Below, piece by piece: positions 26,019-34,880 of a stretch of DNA of 64,000 nucleotides. Numbering within the stretch: the first letter of the stretch is position 1; each line of letters begins with the position of its first letter. The position numbers and the translations under genes are program-made. The notes beneath the pieces are model-generated. The model made no database searches, was not told the origin of the DNA, and was given only the letters and a program-made list of their open reading frames with translations. This stretch comes from Agromyces sp. CF514 (GTDB lineage Bacteria > Actinomycetota > Actinomycetes > Actinomycetales > Microbacteriaceae): assembly GCF_900113185.1 (NCBI RefSeq), contig NZ_FOZD01000002.1, forward strand, positions 1 to 64,000, written 5' to 3'.

Positions 26019-27473
26019 TCAGCCGAGCAGGATGCCGCGCGAGGCCATGAACGGGCGCGCGTCGACCGCGACGCCGTCGAGGCGGACCTCGAAGTGCAGG
26101 TGGCAGCCCGTGGATGCGCCGGTGCTGCCGACCATGCCGATGAGCTGCCCGGCCGTGACCGTGTCGCCCGCGTTCACGAGGATGCCGCCGTCGACGAGGT
26201 GCGCGTAGCCGGTCGAGACCCCGGAGCCGTGGTCGATCAGGATCCAGTTGCCGTAGCTGCCGTTGGTGCGCGCCTCGACGACGAGGCCGCCCGTCGCGGC
26301 GAAGACCGGCGTGTTGCAGGAGGCCGCGACATCCGTGCCGCGGTGGAACTCGTTCACCCCGGCGACCGGGCGCACCGGCCGTGGGCCGAAGCCGTCGGTG
26401 AGTCGCCCCGTGACCGGCTGCGACCAGCCCTGGTCGCTCAGCTGGCCCGAGTCGGCAGGGAGCGTGCTGATGAGCTGGACGCTCTCGGCCGCGGCCTTCG
26501 CCTGCAGGCCGTCGAGCGAGGTGCGGGCGTCGGCGAGCACGGTCTCGGCGTCGGCGACGTCGGACTCGCGCTGTTCGACGCCGGTGCCCTCGGCCGCGGC
26601 CCAGGCCTCTTCGGCCTTCAGCTCTGCGGCGTCGGCCTCTTCATCGCGCGCTGCGGCGATCTTCTCGAGCTCGGCGGTGTCGCCCGCGATCTTCGAGACG
26701 CGTTCCATGCCGGCGAGTCCGGCGAGCAGGTCCTTGCCGGAGCCGAAGACTGCGTCGAGCGACGAGAGCGTGCTGCCGTCGCCGTTCGCGGCGGCGAAGT
26801 ACGTGCGGCCGGCGGCATCGGCCTCGGTGCGCAGCTCGACGGCGTCCTGATCGGCCTGCCGCGCGAGCGAACGGGCGATCTCGCGGGTCGACTTGGCGTC
26901 GGCCAACGAGGACTCCGCCTTGCGCAGGGTGGTGGTCGCGCGGTCGATCGACGTGCGGGCCGCCAGCAGTGAGGTGACGTCGCGGTTGGCGCTGGTCGTC
27001 ACCCGGAGGAACGGTCCCTCGCCGCTGAAGACCACCTCTGCGGCGATGGCCGCCGGTGTGCGGGCGACCGGCGCCGGGGTGGGCGTCGGCGTCGGCGTCG
27101 GCTTGGGCGTGGGCGTGGGCGTGGGCGTCGGAGTGGGCGTCGGCGTCGGCGTCGGCGTGGGCGTCGGCGTCGGAGTCGGAGTCGGAGTCGGCTCGGGCGT
27201 GGGAGTCGGCTCGGGCGTGGGTTCGGGCGTCGACGTGGGGTCTGTCGGCGGGTCGCTCGGCGGGTCCGTCGGCGGGTCGCTCGGCGTGCCCTGTTCGTCG
27301 GTCGGTTCGCTCGAGACCGAGACGGGCGGCGTCTCGTCGGCGTACGACGGGCTCGAGCCGATCACGCCGACCAGCACCATCAGGGCGATCGCGGATGCCG
27401 CGGATGCTGCACGACGACCGCCTCGCGCGGCGTGCGTGCGGGGCGATTCGGGCTGAGATCGATGCGGCGTCAT
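26019..27473 (-). CDS. Secreted M23 peptidoglycan endopeptidase with Pro-Thr region
   Basis: 484 aa from the ATG at 27473 (GAAGGA upstream). Signal peptide at residues ~20-50 ([21 protein letters not shown]), a low-complexity Pro/Thr/Glu segment of ~90 residues that should span the cell wall, an Ala/Asp/Glu-rich coiled coil (~150-340), and a C-terminal M23/LytM domain. Zinc ligands: [10 protein letters not shown] (H, D) and [11 protein letters not shown] (HxH). It should cut peptide cross-links in peptidoglycan; the coiled coil suggests it works with, or is held in check by, division proteins, as in EnvC-like proteins. The NTPT run is encoded by the repeat at 27080-27230. Confidence 0.9.
   Translation of the reverse strand: MTPHRSQPESPRTHAARGGRRAASAASAIALMVLVGVIGSSPSYADETPPVSVSSEPTDEQGTPSDPPTDPPSDPPTDPTSTPEPTPEPTPTPEPTPTPTPTPTPTPTPTPTPTPTPTPTPTPKPTPTPTPTPAPVARTPAAIAAEVVFSGEGPFLRVTTSANRDVTSLLAARTSIDRATTTLRKAESSLADAKSTREIARSLARQADQDAVELRTEADAAGRTYFAAANGDGSTLSSLDAVFGSGKDLLAGLAGMERVSKIAGDTAELEKIAAARDEEADAAELKAEEAWAAAEGTGVEQRESDVADAETVLADARTSLDGLQAKAAAESVQLISTLPADSGQLSDQGWSQPVTGRLTDGFGPRPVRPVAGVNEFHRGTDVAASCNTPVFAATGGLVVEARTNGSYGNWILIDHGSGVSTGYAHLVDGGILVNAGDTVTAGQLIGMVGSTGASTGCHLHFEVRLDGVAVDARPFMASRGILLG
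27080..27230. repeat. Hexanucleotide repeat coding for Pro-Thr in the M23 gene
   Basis: About 25 imperfect copies of a 6-bp unit (GGCGTC, GGCGTG, GGAGTC and variants) which read leftward as Pro-Thr. In frame; length is expected to vary among strains. Confidence 0.85.
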
Positions 27474-27780
27474 TGGTTCCTTCGAGCGGCCGGCGCGACG
27501 CCGACTCCGTTCAGTCTGGCACCGGCTCTGGGGCCGCACAACCGTTGAAACACCGCCTGTGACCTGTTAAGGGGGTCCATCGGAGCACCTCTGCGCGATG
27601 GTGCAGCAGACCCGTGCGGATCGTGCTGCGAGGCCCTTCGACGGGGGCGGTCGCACCGACATCCGTTGATCATCTGCCGGACACCTGTCGGTCGTGCATC
27701 CGGGGTCGAGCCGTAACCCGTCGATCGGATCCTGCTCAGCGAGCGGCCACGAGGGAGCCGCCGTTCGAGACGAGGGCAAC
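27474..27780. other. 307-bp divergent intergenic region
   Basis: Separates the leftward M23 gene and the rightward YegP-like/kinase operon and must hold both promoters. An AT-richer patch GTGACCTGTTAAGG (27559-27572) is the most promoter-like part. I looked for a c-di-AMP (ydaO) riboswitch, often found before cell-wall hydrolases in actinobacteria, and saw no convincing match. Confidence 0.4.
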
Positions 27781-28383
27781 GTGACCGAGGGATTGGTCAT
27801 GCGCGGAGCTCCGCCGGTCCATGGCGACGGGGCGCGCAGTCGGGTCACCTTCACCGCATTCGACTCGGTCGACGATCCGATGCTCGCCGCGTGGGGGCGA
27901 TTCAGGTTCCAACTGCTGGAATCGACCGAACCGCCGGTCGCAGACCTGAGGGCGGAAGTGCGGCGTGCGCCTGCATCGGTTTCGGTGGTGGCGGCGCACG
28001 GCCGCACATCCGACGCGCAGGCTGGGCTCTGGCGACTGCTCGCCAGCAACAACCGCGAGCTCGGTCGCAGTTCGCTGCTGTACGGCACGCACGCTGCGGC
28101 GCGGAACCACGTGCTGCGGCTGCAGGCGGCATCCGATGACCTGAAGGTCGTCGCGGTCGGCGGCCCGGTGAATGCGTCGCACGGGTGGGTCGTCAGCCTG
28201 GCGGACCGGCCCGTCATGACCTGCAGCCGGTGGTACAGCTCGACCTCCACGAGCATCGCATCGGCCATCGGCGCGCTTGCGGCGTTGCGGACCGCGGTGC
28301 TGTCGGAGGATGTCGACCGGAGCGCACCGTCGAGACGGTTCAGCCGCCGCGCAACGGTGAGGTCGGATGTCGGTCGGTGGTGA
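27781..28383 (+). CDS. Hypothetical protein with YegP/DUF1508-like domain
   Basis: 200 aa from GTG 27781 (GAGGGCAAC before it). I recognise only a weak YegP-like repeat: GLWRLLASNNRELGRSSLLY then THAAARNHVLRLQAASDDLK, the shape of DUF1508 (bend-strand-strand-helix). No signal or membrane segment. Its last 17 nt overlap the kinase start, so the two are translated together. It may be a partner or substrate of the kinase; function unknown. Confidence 0.65.
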   Translation: MTEGLVMRGAPPVHGDGARSRVTFTAFDSVDDPMLAAWGRFRFQLLESTEPPVADLRAEVRRAPASVSVVAAHGRTSDAQAGLWRLLASNNRELGRSSLLYGTHAAARNHVLRLQAASDDLKVVAVGGPVNASHGWVVSLADRPVMTCSRWYSSTSTSIASAIGALAALRTAVLSEDVDRSAPSRRFSRRATVRSDVGRW

Positions 28384-30343
28384 GATCGCGGGCCGCTATC
28401 GACTCGGCGAACTGCTCGGGTCGGGCGGCTCCGCCTCCGTGTTCGCGGCCGTCGACACCGGATCGGGCGACCGGGTCGCGCTGAAGATCCTGCACCCGCA
28501 CCTGTCCGGTGAACCGGCCGCCCGCACGGCGTTCCTCGATGTCGCTCGGCGCACGCAGACGCTGCGACACGCGAACATCGCGGCAGTGCTCGAGACGGGC
28601 GTGCACGATGAGGCCGGTGAGCCCGTGGCCTGGATCGCCCTCGAACTCGCCGACGGGTCGAGTCTGGCGGAACACGTCGAACGGTCGGGTGCGCTCGACC
28701 CGGTCGAGGCGCTGGGCGTCATGGACGGGGTCCTGGGAGCCCTCGAAGCCGCGCACGCCGTCGGGTTGATCCATCGTGACGTCTCGCCCGCGAACATCAT
28801 GGTCGCAGCCGGTGAAGACGGTCGCGTCGGCGCGGCCGGCGCGCGCCTGCTCGATTTCGGCCTCGCGGATGCCGCAGGGCAGGCGGCCGTCGGTCGCGAC
28901 GTCCTGCGCAGCGAAACGGTCGGGCGGGCCGACCAGGCGCGCGCCGAGGCGTCGGGTGAGGATGCCGAAGCCGAGTACGGCGTCGACGGCCGGGCTGCGG
29001 GGGAGCAGGCGGTCCCGGTCGGCGTCATCGGCAACGTCGCCTACATGTCCCCCGAGCAGCTCAGGGGAGAGGCTGTCGACGAACGCGGGGACATCTACCA
29101 GGCGGGCGGGGTGCTCCACTTCGCACTCACCGGTCGTCCGCCGTTCGCCAGGACGAGTGCCGTCGAGACCATGCGGGCGCACCTCTCCTCGCCGCCTCCC
29201 GTGGCGTCCGTGCTCGACTCGCGGATTCCGCGTTCGATCGACCGCATCGTCGTGCGGGCGCTGCTGAAGGATCCGGCAGACCGGTTTCCGGATGCCGCGA
29301 GCATGCGTGCGGAGGTCGTCGACGCGCTCGCGCGTGCGGGTTCGCCGGCAGCAGGCGCTGCCGGCAAGGCGGGATTCCCCGGTGCGGGCATCGGTGCGGG
29401 CATCGACGCGGTCGCGTGGCAGCCGGAGCAGGCGGGCGCCGGGCGCACGCCCGGGCCGAAGCAGGACCACCGCACACGGGTGCTCGGGGCCACGAGCGTT
29501 CCGATCGCCCGCAACGCCGCGTCGGAGACCACGGCGGTCATCCGCCGGAGGCCGTCCGTGCCGCCGGCGTCGACGCGCGCGACCGCATCGACTGCCGACG
29601 CGCGTGCCGGAAGCGGTCCGCGACGGCTGACGGGCGGGTCCACCCGGGCCGCGAACCGTGCACGGCTCGGCGCCTGGGCCGTGGGCATCGCGTCCGTGGC
29701 CGCGGTGTCCGCGCTGATCGCCTTCGCAGCCGGTGCCGCGCCCGTCAACGTGCCGACCACAGGGGGCTCGTCGGCACCGAGGCCGCCCTCGACGGCCGCG
29801 CCGAGTCCTGCGGCTCCGACGGCGGCGCCGGCGGACGTCGAAGACCACGACGCGATCCCCGAGCCGCCGCAGCCGATCGCGTCGCTCGGGGTGCCGGCCC
29901 TTGCCGGGCTCACGCTCGCGGAGGCCCGAAGCCGCCTCGCGGAGGCCGGCTTGCGGGCGGGGTCGCTCACCATCGTCGAATCCTCCCGGCCAGGTGACAC
30001 CGTGCTCGCCTCGACGCCGGTGGCCGGCACGAACGTGGCAGCGGACTCCACCGTCGACCTCGAGGTCGCATCCGGCTCGAACCGCATGCCCGAAGTGACG
30101 GGCGCGTCGAGGGCGGATGCGGTCGCAGCCGCCCAGTCGGCCGGGTTCTCCGTCGACATCGTGTTCGTCGATGCTCCGGGCTCCGAAGCCGGGACCGTGA
30201 TCGGCACCCAGCCGAGTGCCGGCACCAGCGTCCGCGTCGGGGCGACGATCACGCTGAGGGTCGCGTCGGAGCAGCAGCCCGAGCCGACGCCGACCCCGAC
30301 ACCGCCGAGCCCGACGCAGACCCCGAAGCCCGGCGCGCCATGA
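28367..30343 (+). CDS. pknB-like: Membrane Ser/Thr protein kinase with two PASTA domains
   Basis: 658 aa, start ATG 28367 with GAGG 4 nt ahead. Kinase domain ~1-330: ATP loop LLGSGGSASVF, K40, HRDVSPANIM at 136-145 (the usual Lys of HRDxKPxN is Ser, seen also in other bacterial kinases), DFG at D163, then an insertion of ~40 residues before MSPEQLRGE. A long low-complexity linker leads to one membrane helix (~434-457) and two extracellular PASTA repeats (~508-640), which bind peptidoglycan fragments. Pro/Thr tail. Such kinases link cell-wall state to growth. The pst locus begins ~140 bp downstream in the same direction; a link is possible but unproven. Confidence 0.9.
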   Translation: MSVGGEIAGRYRLGELLGSGGSASVFAAVDTGSGDRVALKILHPHLSGEPAARTAFLDVARRTQTLRHANIAAVLETGVHDEAGEPVAWIALELADGSSLAEHVERSGALDPVEALGVMDGVLGALEAAHAVGLIHRDVSPANIMVAAGEDGRVGAAGARLLDFGLADAAGQAAVGRDVLRSETVGRADQARAEASGEDAEAEYGVDGRAAGEQAVPVGVIGNVAYMSPEQLRGEAVDERGDIYQAGGVLHFALTGRPPFARTSAVETMRAHLSSPPPVASVLDSRIPRSIDRIVVRALLKDPADRFPDAASMRAEVVDALARAGSPAAGAAGKAGFPGAGIGAGIDAVAWQPEQAGAGRTPGPKQDHRTRVLGATSVPIARNAASETTAVIRRRPSVPPASTRATASTADARAGSGPRRLTGGSTRAANRARLGAWAVGIASVAAVSALIAFAAGAAPVNVPTTGGSSAPRPPSTAAPSPAAPTAAPADVEDHDAIPEPPQPIASLGVPALAGLTLAEARSRLAEAGLRAGSLTIVESSRPGDTVLASTPVAGTNVAADSTVDLEVASGSNRMPEVTGASRADAVAAAQSAGFSVDIVFVDAPGSEAGTVIGTQPSAGTSVRVGATITLRVASEQQPEPTPTPTPPSPTQTPKPGAP

Positions 30344-30379
30344 CCGGTCAACGCGTCCTTCGGCCCTGCGCCATCCGTC

Positions 30380-30399
30380 GTTCACCTCGTCGAGGGAAC
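30380..30399 (+). promoter_or_regulatory. Candidate regulatory site before pstC
   Basis: GTTCACCTCGTCGAGGGAAC. The first seven bases match the GTTCACC half-site of the Streptomyces PHO box, but the following 11-bp unit does not repeat it. The same bases can also be read as an imperfect inverted repeat (GTTC-A-CCTCG / CGAGGGAAC). Either way it lies where a PhoP-type regulator would act on pstC. Confidence 0.4.
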
Positions 30400-30485
30400 G
30401 TGTGCCGACGTGCGGCACGGTCCGCGCGCCCCACCCACCACACACGAGGAATCCGCGTGAGTTCGTCAATGCCAGGAGCCTGCTC

Positions 30486-31751
30486 GTGAGCGGCCGGCCC
30501 GACCGGCCGGAGCCGAGCGGCGCAGCGGACGCGGGCGGCGACCCGTTCGAGTCGGGCGACCGGTTCGAGTCGGACGACCTGGCCGAGTCGGAGACATCCG
30601 GAACCGAATCGATGCCGGCGCCGTTCGAGGCCGTGGCCGACGTCTTCACCGACGCGGGGAACCGATACTCCGGCACGCAGGCGATCACCGCGATGCAGAG
30701 CCCCCTGGTGCTGCGCACGGAGGTGCTGTCCATCACGGACGACGAGGCACCTGCCGTTCCCGATGCGGTGGACGAGGCACCGCGCCCGCGTGCGCTCGTC
30801 TCGAGGGCGTCGCGCGTCGACCAGGTCTTCCGGGTCGTCGTGACCTCCGCCGGCGGAACCACGGTCGCGATCATGCTCGCCGTCGGCGTGTTCCTGTCGA
30901 TCAGGGCGGGTGACGCGCTCTCGGTCGCGGGCTTCTCCTTCCTCACCGAGACCGAATGGTCGCCCGAGACGCAGACGTTCGGCATCGCCGCCGTGCTGTT
31001 CGGCACCGTCTCGATCGCCGCGGTCGCGATGTGCGTGTCGGTGCCCTTGGCGCTCGGCACCTCGCTGCTGATCAGCGAGATCGTGCCTGGGCGCCTGAAG
31101 TCGACGCTCGTGAGCCTGGTCGACCTCATGGCGGCCGTGCCGAGCGTCGTGTTCGGCCTCTGGGGCGTGTTCTTCCTGCAGGCCAACGTGATCCCGGTCG
31201 CGCAGTGGATCTCGACCTACTTCGGGTGGATCCCGATCTTCGCGGTCACCGACGCCGACGGAAACCAGCTCACCGATGCGAGCGCGTACACCTCGTCGGC
31301 GTTCATCGCGGGCATCGTGGTGTCGCTCATGGTGGTTCCGACGCAGACCTCGGTCATGCGCGAGGCCTTCTCCCAGGCGCCGCTCGGCGAGCGCGAGGGG
31401 GCGCTCGCCCTCGGGTCGACGAGATGGGGCATGATCCGCACCGTCGTGCTCCCGTTCGGTCGAGGCGGCATCATCGGTGGAACGATGCTCGGCCTCGGGC
31501 GCGCCCTCGGCGAGACGATCGCGGTGTACATGATCATCTCGCCCATCTTCGAGATCAACTGGCAGGTGCTGAAGACCGGCTCGAACTCCGTCAGTGCGCT
31601 CATCGCCCTCCGCTACGGCGAGGCCAGCGAGTTCGGGTTGTCCGCGCTCATGGCGGCCGGGCTCGTGCTGTTCCTCATCACCCTGGTCGTCAACTTCGTG
31701 GCGTCCTCGATCGTGGCGCGCAGCCGGTCCGGCGCCGAGAGTCAGGCATAG
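30486..31751 (+). CDS. pstC: Phosphate ABC transporter permease PstC
   Basis: 421 aa from GTG 30486, chosen for AGGAG 8 nt upstream; an ATG at 30402 has no ribosome site. PstC has six membrane segments, here from ~residue 112; the permease signature is REGALALGSTRWGMIRTVVL and the C-terminus GRALGETIAVYMIISPIF is typical. An N-terminal cytoplasmic extension of ~110 acidic residues (repeated F-E-S-G/D-D units) is much longer than in E. coli. First of a GTG/TAG-overlapped run pstC-pstA-pstS. Confidence 0.92.
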   Translation: MSGRPDRPEPSGAADAGGDPFESGDRFESDDLAESETSGTESMPAPFEAVADVFTDAGNRYSGTQAITAMQSPLVLRTEVLSITDDEAPAVPDAVDEAPRPRALVSRASRVDQVFRVVVTSAGGTTVAIMLAVGVFLSIRAGDALSVAGFSFLTETEWSPETQTFGIAAVLFGTVSIAAVAMCVSVPLALGTSLLISEIVPGRLKSTLVSLVDLMAAVPSVVFGLWGVFFLQANVIPVAQWISTYFGWIPIFAVTDADGNQLTDASAYTSSAFIAGIVVSLMVVPTQTSVMREAFSQAPLGEREGALALGSTRWGMIRTVVLPFGRGGIIGGTMLGLGRALGETIAVYMIISPIFEINWQVLKTGSNSVSALIALRYGEASEFGLSALMAAGLVLFLITLVVNFVASSIVARSRSGAESQA

Positions 31752-33100
31752 TGACCATCCACGCGCCCCAGTACGACGACATCACGGAGGTCGTGGTCGC
31801 ACCGGACTCGCCTCCGGAGCCACGGCCGTCGGGCCGAACGACGACCCCTGGCACGCCGACCACGGAGGTGGGCCGGCGCCGACAGGTGCGCAGCGCGACG
31901 CTCGAGGACCGATTCAACGTGATCGGTGCGTTCGTCGCCGCGCTCGCGGTCTCCACGCTGTTGTTCGGGTGGCTCACGCCGATGACCGGGTTCGTCGGCT
32001 GGCTCGTCGTGACGTTCGTGATGTTCCTCGCCGTCTACGCCCTGCTCATCGCGCTGAGCGGCAGCCGTCAGCAGGTCGCCGACCGCATCATGACGAGCCT
32101 CTTCGGCAGCGCCGGCGTCATCCTGCTCTCGGCACTCGTCTTCGTGCTGCTGTTCACGGTGTTCCGTGGCATCCCGGCGCTCACCCACCTGAACTTCTTC
32201 GTCGAGACGATGGAGCTCGCGGGCCCGCTCGACCCGCTCGACATGGGCGGCATCCTGCACGCGATCGTCGGCACGCTGATCCAGATCTCGATCGCCCTCG
32301 CGATCACGATCCCGCTCGGCATCACCACGGCGATCTTCCTGAACGAGATCGGCGGCAGGTTCGCGCGATTCGTCCGCACGATCTCCGACGCGATGACGGC
32401 GCTCCCGTCGATCGTCGCCGGCCTGTTCGTCTACTCGGCCATCATCCAGCTGATCACCCACCAGCGATCGGGGTTCGCGGCGGCGCTGGCGATCAGCGTC
32501 ATGATGCTGCCGATCATCATCCGCGCCTCGGACGTCGTGCTCCGGCTCGTGCCCGGAAACCTCCGCGAGGCCGCATACGCCCTCGGCACCTCGCGATGGC
32601 GCACCGTCTGGCACGTGGTGCTGCCGACCGCACGCTCCGGACTCGTGACGGCCGTCATCCTCGGCACGGCACGGGGCATCGGCGAGACCTCACCGGTGCT
32701 GCTGACGTCGGGCGTCACCGCGGTGCTCAACCTCAACCCCTTCTCGGGTCCGATGATCTCGCTCCCGCTGCAGGTGTTCGACTTCGTGAAGTCGCCCGAG
32801 CCGAACATGGTCGCACGCGGGTTCGGAACGGCGGCGACGCTCGTGCTGCTCGTGCTCGCGCTGTTCCTCATCGCCCGCGCGATCGGCGGGCGGGCCCCCG
32901 GCGTGCTCGGCAGCCGTCAACGCAGGGCCGCCGCAGCTCGCAGCGCCGCGGATGTCTCGCGCATCGCGCTCGCGCACATGAAGCGCGAGGCCGCGGCGCA
33001 CCCGATCGACTACGCGCCGGATGCCGCGGCATCCGACCGCACGACCGACGTGCGCACCGATCCCGACACCCCTTCCCCGAACGAGGAGCCCCAGTCGTGA
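31751..33100 (+). CDS. pstA: Phosphate ABC transporter permease PstA
   Basis: 449 aa from the GTG sharing a base with the pstC stop (TAGTG). Six or more membrane segments in the middle; MMLPIIIRASDVVLRLVPGN and LGTSRWRTVWHVVLPTARSG (permease signature), then ARGIGETSPVLLTSG. Soluble extensions are present at both ends: ~55 residues before the first helix and ~60 after the last. Partner of PstC in the phosphate channel. Confidence 0.93.
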   Translation: MTIHAPQYDDITEVVVAPDSPPEPRPSGRTTTPGTPTTEVGRRRQVRSATLEDRFNVIGAFVAALAVSTLLFGWLTPMTGFVGWLVVTFVMFLAVYALLIALSGSRQQVADRIMTSLFGSAGVILLSALVFVLLFTVFRGIPALTHLNFFVETMELAGPLDPLDMGGILHAIVGTLIQISIALAITIPLGITTAIFLNEIGGRFARFVRTISDAMTALPSIVAGLFVYSAIIQLITHQRSGFAAALAISVMMLPIIIRASDVVLRLVPGNLREAAYALGTSRWRTVWHVVLPTARSGLVTAVILGTARGIGETSPVLLTSGVTAVLNLNPFSGPMISLPLQVFDFVKSPEPNMVARGFGTAATLVLLVLALFLIARAIGGRAPGVLGSRQRRAAAARSAADVSRIALAHMKREAAAHPIDYAPDAAASDRTTDVRTDPDTPSPNEEPQS

Positions 33101-34698
33101 CCACCCGACTCCGCCGCACGACCCGCGCGGCGCTCAGTTCCCTGCTGGTGCTGCTGCTGGCGGGAGGCATCGCCCAGTCCGGCGCGTCCGTCGCCAGCGC
33201 CGAGACCTGGATCCCCATCAGCGGAACCGGATCGACCTGGTCGCAGAACGCGCTCGACCAGTGGCGCAAGAACGTCGCGGCCAACTACGGCATGACGATC
33301 AACTACTCCGGCACCGGCTCGTCCGCCGGTCGACGGGACTTCATCGCCGGCACGGTCGACTTCGCCGTCTCGGAGATCCCGTTCCAGAGCGCGCCCGAAG
33401 ACAACTCGACGCCCGAGGTGCCGCTGTCGGGCTACGCGTACATGCCCATCGTGGCCGGTGGAACGTCGTTCATGTACAACCTGAAGATCGGCGGCAAGCG
33501 GGTGACTAACCTGCGACTGTCGGGAGACGTCATCACCAAGATCTTCACCGGTGCCATCGCGAAGTGGAACGACCCCGCGATCCAAGCCGACAATCCCGGC
33601 CTCGCGATGCCCGATCGGGCGATCGTGCCGGTCGTGCGCTCCGACGGCTCCGGCTCGAGTGCGCAGTTCTCGCTGTGGATGTCCAAGCAGTACCCGAGCC
33701 TCTGGGGGGCGGGCATGCGATCGCAGTTCCCGACCCCGGCGAACGGCAAGGCGCAGAACGGATCGCTCGGTGTCGCCGGGTACGTCAGCCAGGACTACGG
33801 CGAGGGCGCGATCACGTACGTCGAGTACTCCTACGCCCTCAAGTCGGGCTTCCCGGTCGCGAAGGTGCTCAACACGGCCGGGTACTACATCGAGCCCACG
33901 GCGAACTCCGTCGCGGTCGCCCTGCTCAGGGCCGGGATCAACTCGGATCTCTCGCAGAACCTCGACGGCGTGTACAACAACGACGACCCGCGAACGTATC
34001 CGCTGTCGAGCTACTCGTACATGATCGTTCCCACCGAGGTGAAGGCGCCCAGCATCTTCACCGAGGCGAAGGGCAAGACGCTCGGCGCCTTCGCGACCTA
34101 CTTCCTGTGCGAGGGCCAGCAGCAGGCCGCAGCGCTCGGCTATTCGCCGCTGCCGATGAACCTCGTGCGGGCCGGTTCCGAGGTCGTCAAGCGCATTCCC
34201 GGCGCGGGCACGGCGGGCGTCGACTTCAATTCGTGCAACAACCCCACGTTCAAGGCGGGCGAGAGCGAGTCCGACAACCAGCTCGCGAAGACCGCTCCCC
34301 AGCCCGCGGCCTGCGACAAGAAGGGTCCGGACCAGTGCACGACCGGCACCGCGGGTGCGCTCGGGGAGACGCCCGTCTCCGGGACCGGCAACGGCGGCGG
34401 CTCGGCCGACGGCGGAGCGGGCGGTGCCGCGACCGCCGGTGGTGGCACCGCCGCCTCGGGCGGTGCCGGGAGCTCCGGCGGCTCGGAGGCCGTGTACGAC
34501 GCGAACGGCAACCTCGTATCCGGAAACGCCACGGTCGCAGGTGCGGCGGTCTCGGCGCCGTTCACCCTGCCCGAGGACGACTGGGGTGCGCCGCAGGTGC
34601 TGATGGCCGTCGCCGGCGTGCTCCTGCTGCTGGCGATCGCCATTCCGCCGCTCGTCTCGCCTCGCCTCCGACGGGGCGCCCGAGGCGACCAGAGCTGA
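33097..34698 (+). CDS. pstS: Phosphate-binding PstS with C-terminal membrane anchor
   Basis: 533 aa from GTG 33097 (GAGGAG upstream; GTGA overlap with pstA). N-terminal Sec signal (SSLLVLLLAGGIAQSGASVA) without lipobox Cys. The phosphate-binding fold follows: ISGTGSTWSQNALDQWR, INYSGTGSSAGRRDFIAGTV, DFAVSEIPF, IFTGAIAKWNDPAI and VVRSDGSGSSAQFSLWM, which supply the phosphate-binding Ser/Thr/Asp. A Gly/Ser-rich linker (~430-490) leads to a C-terminal membrane helix (VLMAVAGVLLLLAIAIPPLV) and Arg-rich tail. Usual PstS is a lipoprotein or soluble; this one is anchored at its C-terminus on a flexible stalk. Confidence 0.93.
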   Translation: MTTRLRRTTRAALSSLLVLLLAGGIAQSGASVASAETWIPISGTGSTWSQNALDQWRKNVAANYGMTINYSGTGSSAGRRDFIAGTVDFAVSEIPFQSAPEDNSTPEVPLSGYAYMPIVAGGTSFMYNLKIGGKRVTNLRLSGDVITKIFTGAIAKWNDPAIQADNPGLAMPDRAIVPVVRSDGSGSSAQFSLWMSKQYPSLWGAGMRSQFPTPANGKAQNGSLGVAGYVSQDYGEGAITYVEYSYALKSGFPVAKVLNTAGYYIEPTANSVAVALLRAGINSDLSQNLDGVYNNDDPRTYPLSSYSYMIVPTEVKAPSIFTEAKGKTLGAFATYFLCEGQQQAAALGYSPLPMNLVRAGSEVVKRIPGAGTAGVDFNSCNNPTFKAGESESDNQLAKTAPQPAACDKKGPDQCTTGTAGALGETPVSGTGNGGGSADGGAGGAATAGGGTAASGGAGSSGGSEAVYDANGNLVSGNATVAGAAVSAPFTLPEDDWGAPQVLMAVAGVLLLLAIAIPPLVSPRLRRGARGDQS

Positions 34699-34715
34699 GT
34701 CGATCGGCATTCGAC

Positions 34716-34751
34716 AGACCAGCTTGAACTCAGGCTGATCTGGCCTTTCTT
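34716..34751 (+). terminator. Weak intrinsic terminator after pstS
   Basis: AGACCAGC (34716-34723) pairs with GCTGATCT (34734-34741) with one mismatch, and is followed by CCTTTCTT (34744-34751), the most T-rich stretch near a gene end in this window. May end part of the pstCAS transcripts; the next gene has its own promoter-like region. Confidence 0.45.
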
Positions 34752-34787
34752 CGCGCGTCGCACAAGGTTCGGCAGGCCGCTCCCGTC

Positions 34788-34820
34788 GTTGAGCACCCGT
34801 TCATCTGGGCGTCACGAACC
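34788..34820 (+). promoter_or_regulatory. PHO-box-like direct repeats and promoter
   Basis: Three consecutive 11-bp units: GTTGAGCACCC, GTTCATCTGGG, CGTCACGAACC. The first seven bases of each resemble GTTCACC, the PhoP half-site known in Streptomyces, with 5, 6 and 4 matches. CTAATT (34825-34830) follows as a possible -10, giving a ~45-nt leader to the GTG at 34881. Suggests that the second half of the locus is switched on by phosphate starvation. Confidence 0.5.
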
Positions 34821-34880
34821 GACCCTAATTTCAGTCCCGGCCGGCAGGAGAACTGCCCGAACATCCTCTTGGAGGAACCT

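Noticed and set aside
27474-27780. c-di-AMP (ydaO) riboswitch before the M23 peptidase gene
   Set aside because: The conserved core sequences and the two-domain fold could not be found on the minus strand; the leader is also short.
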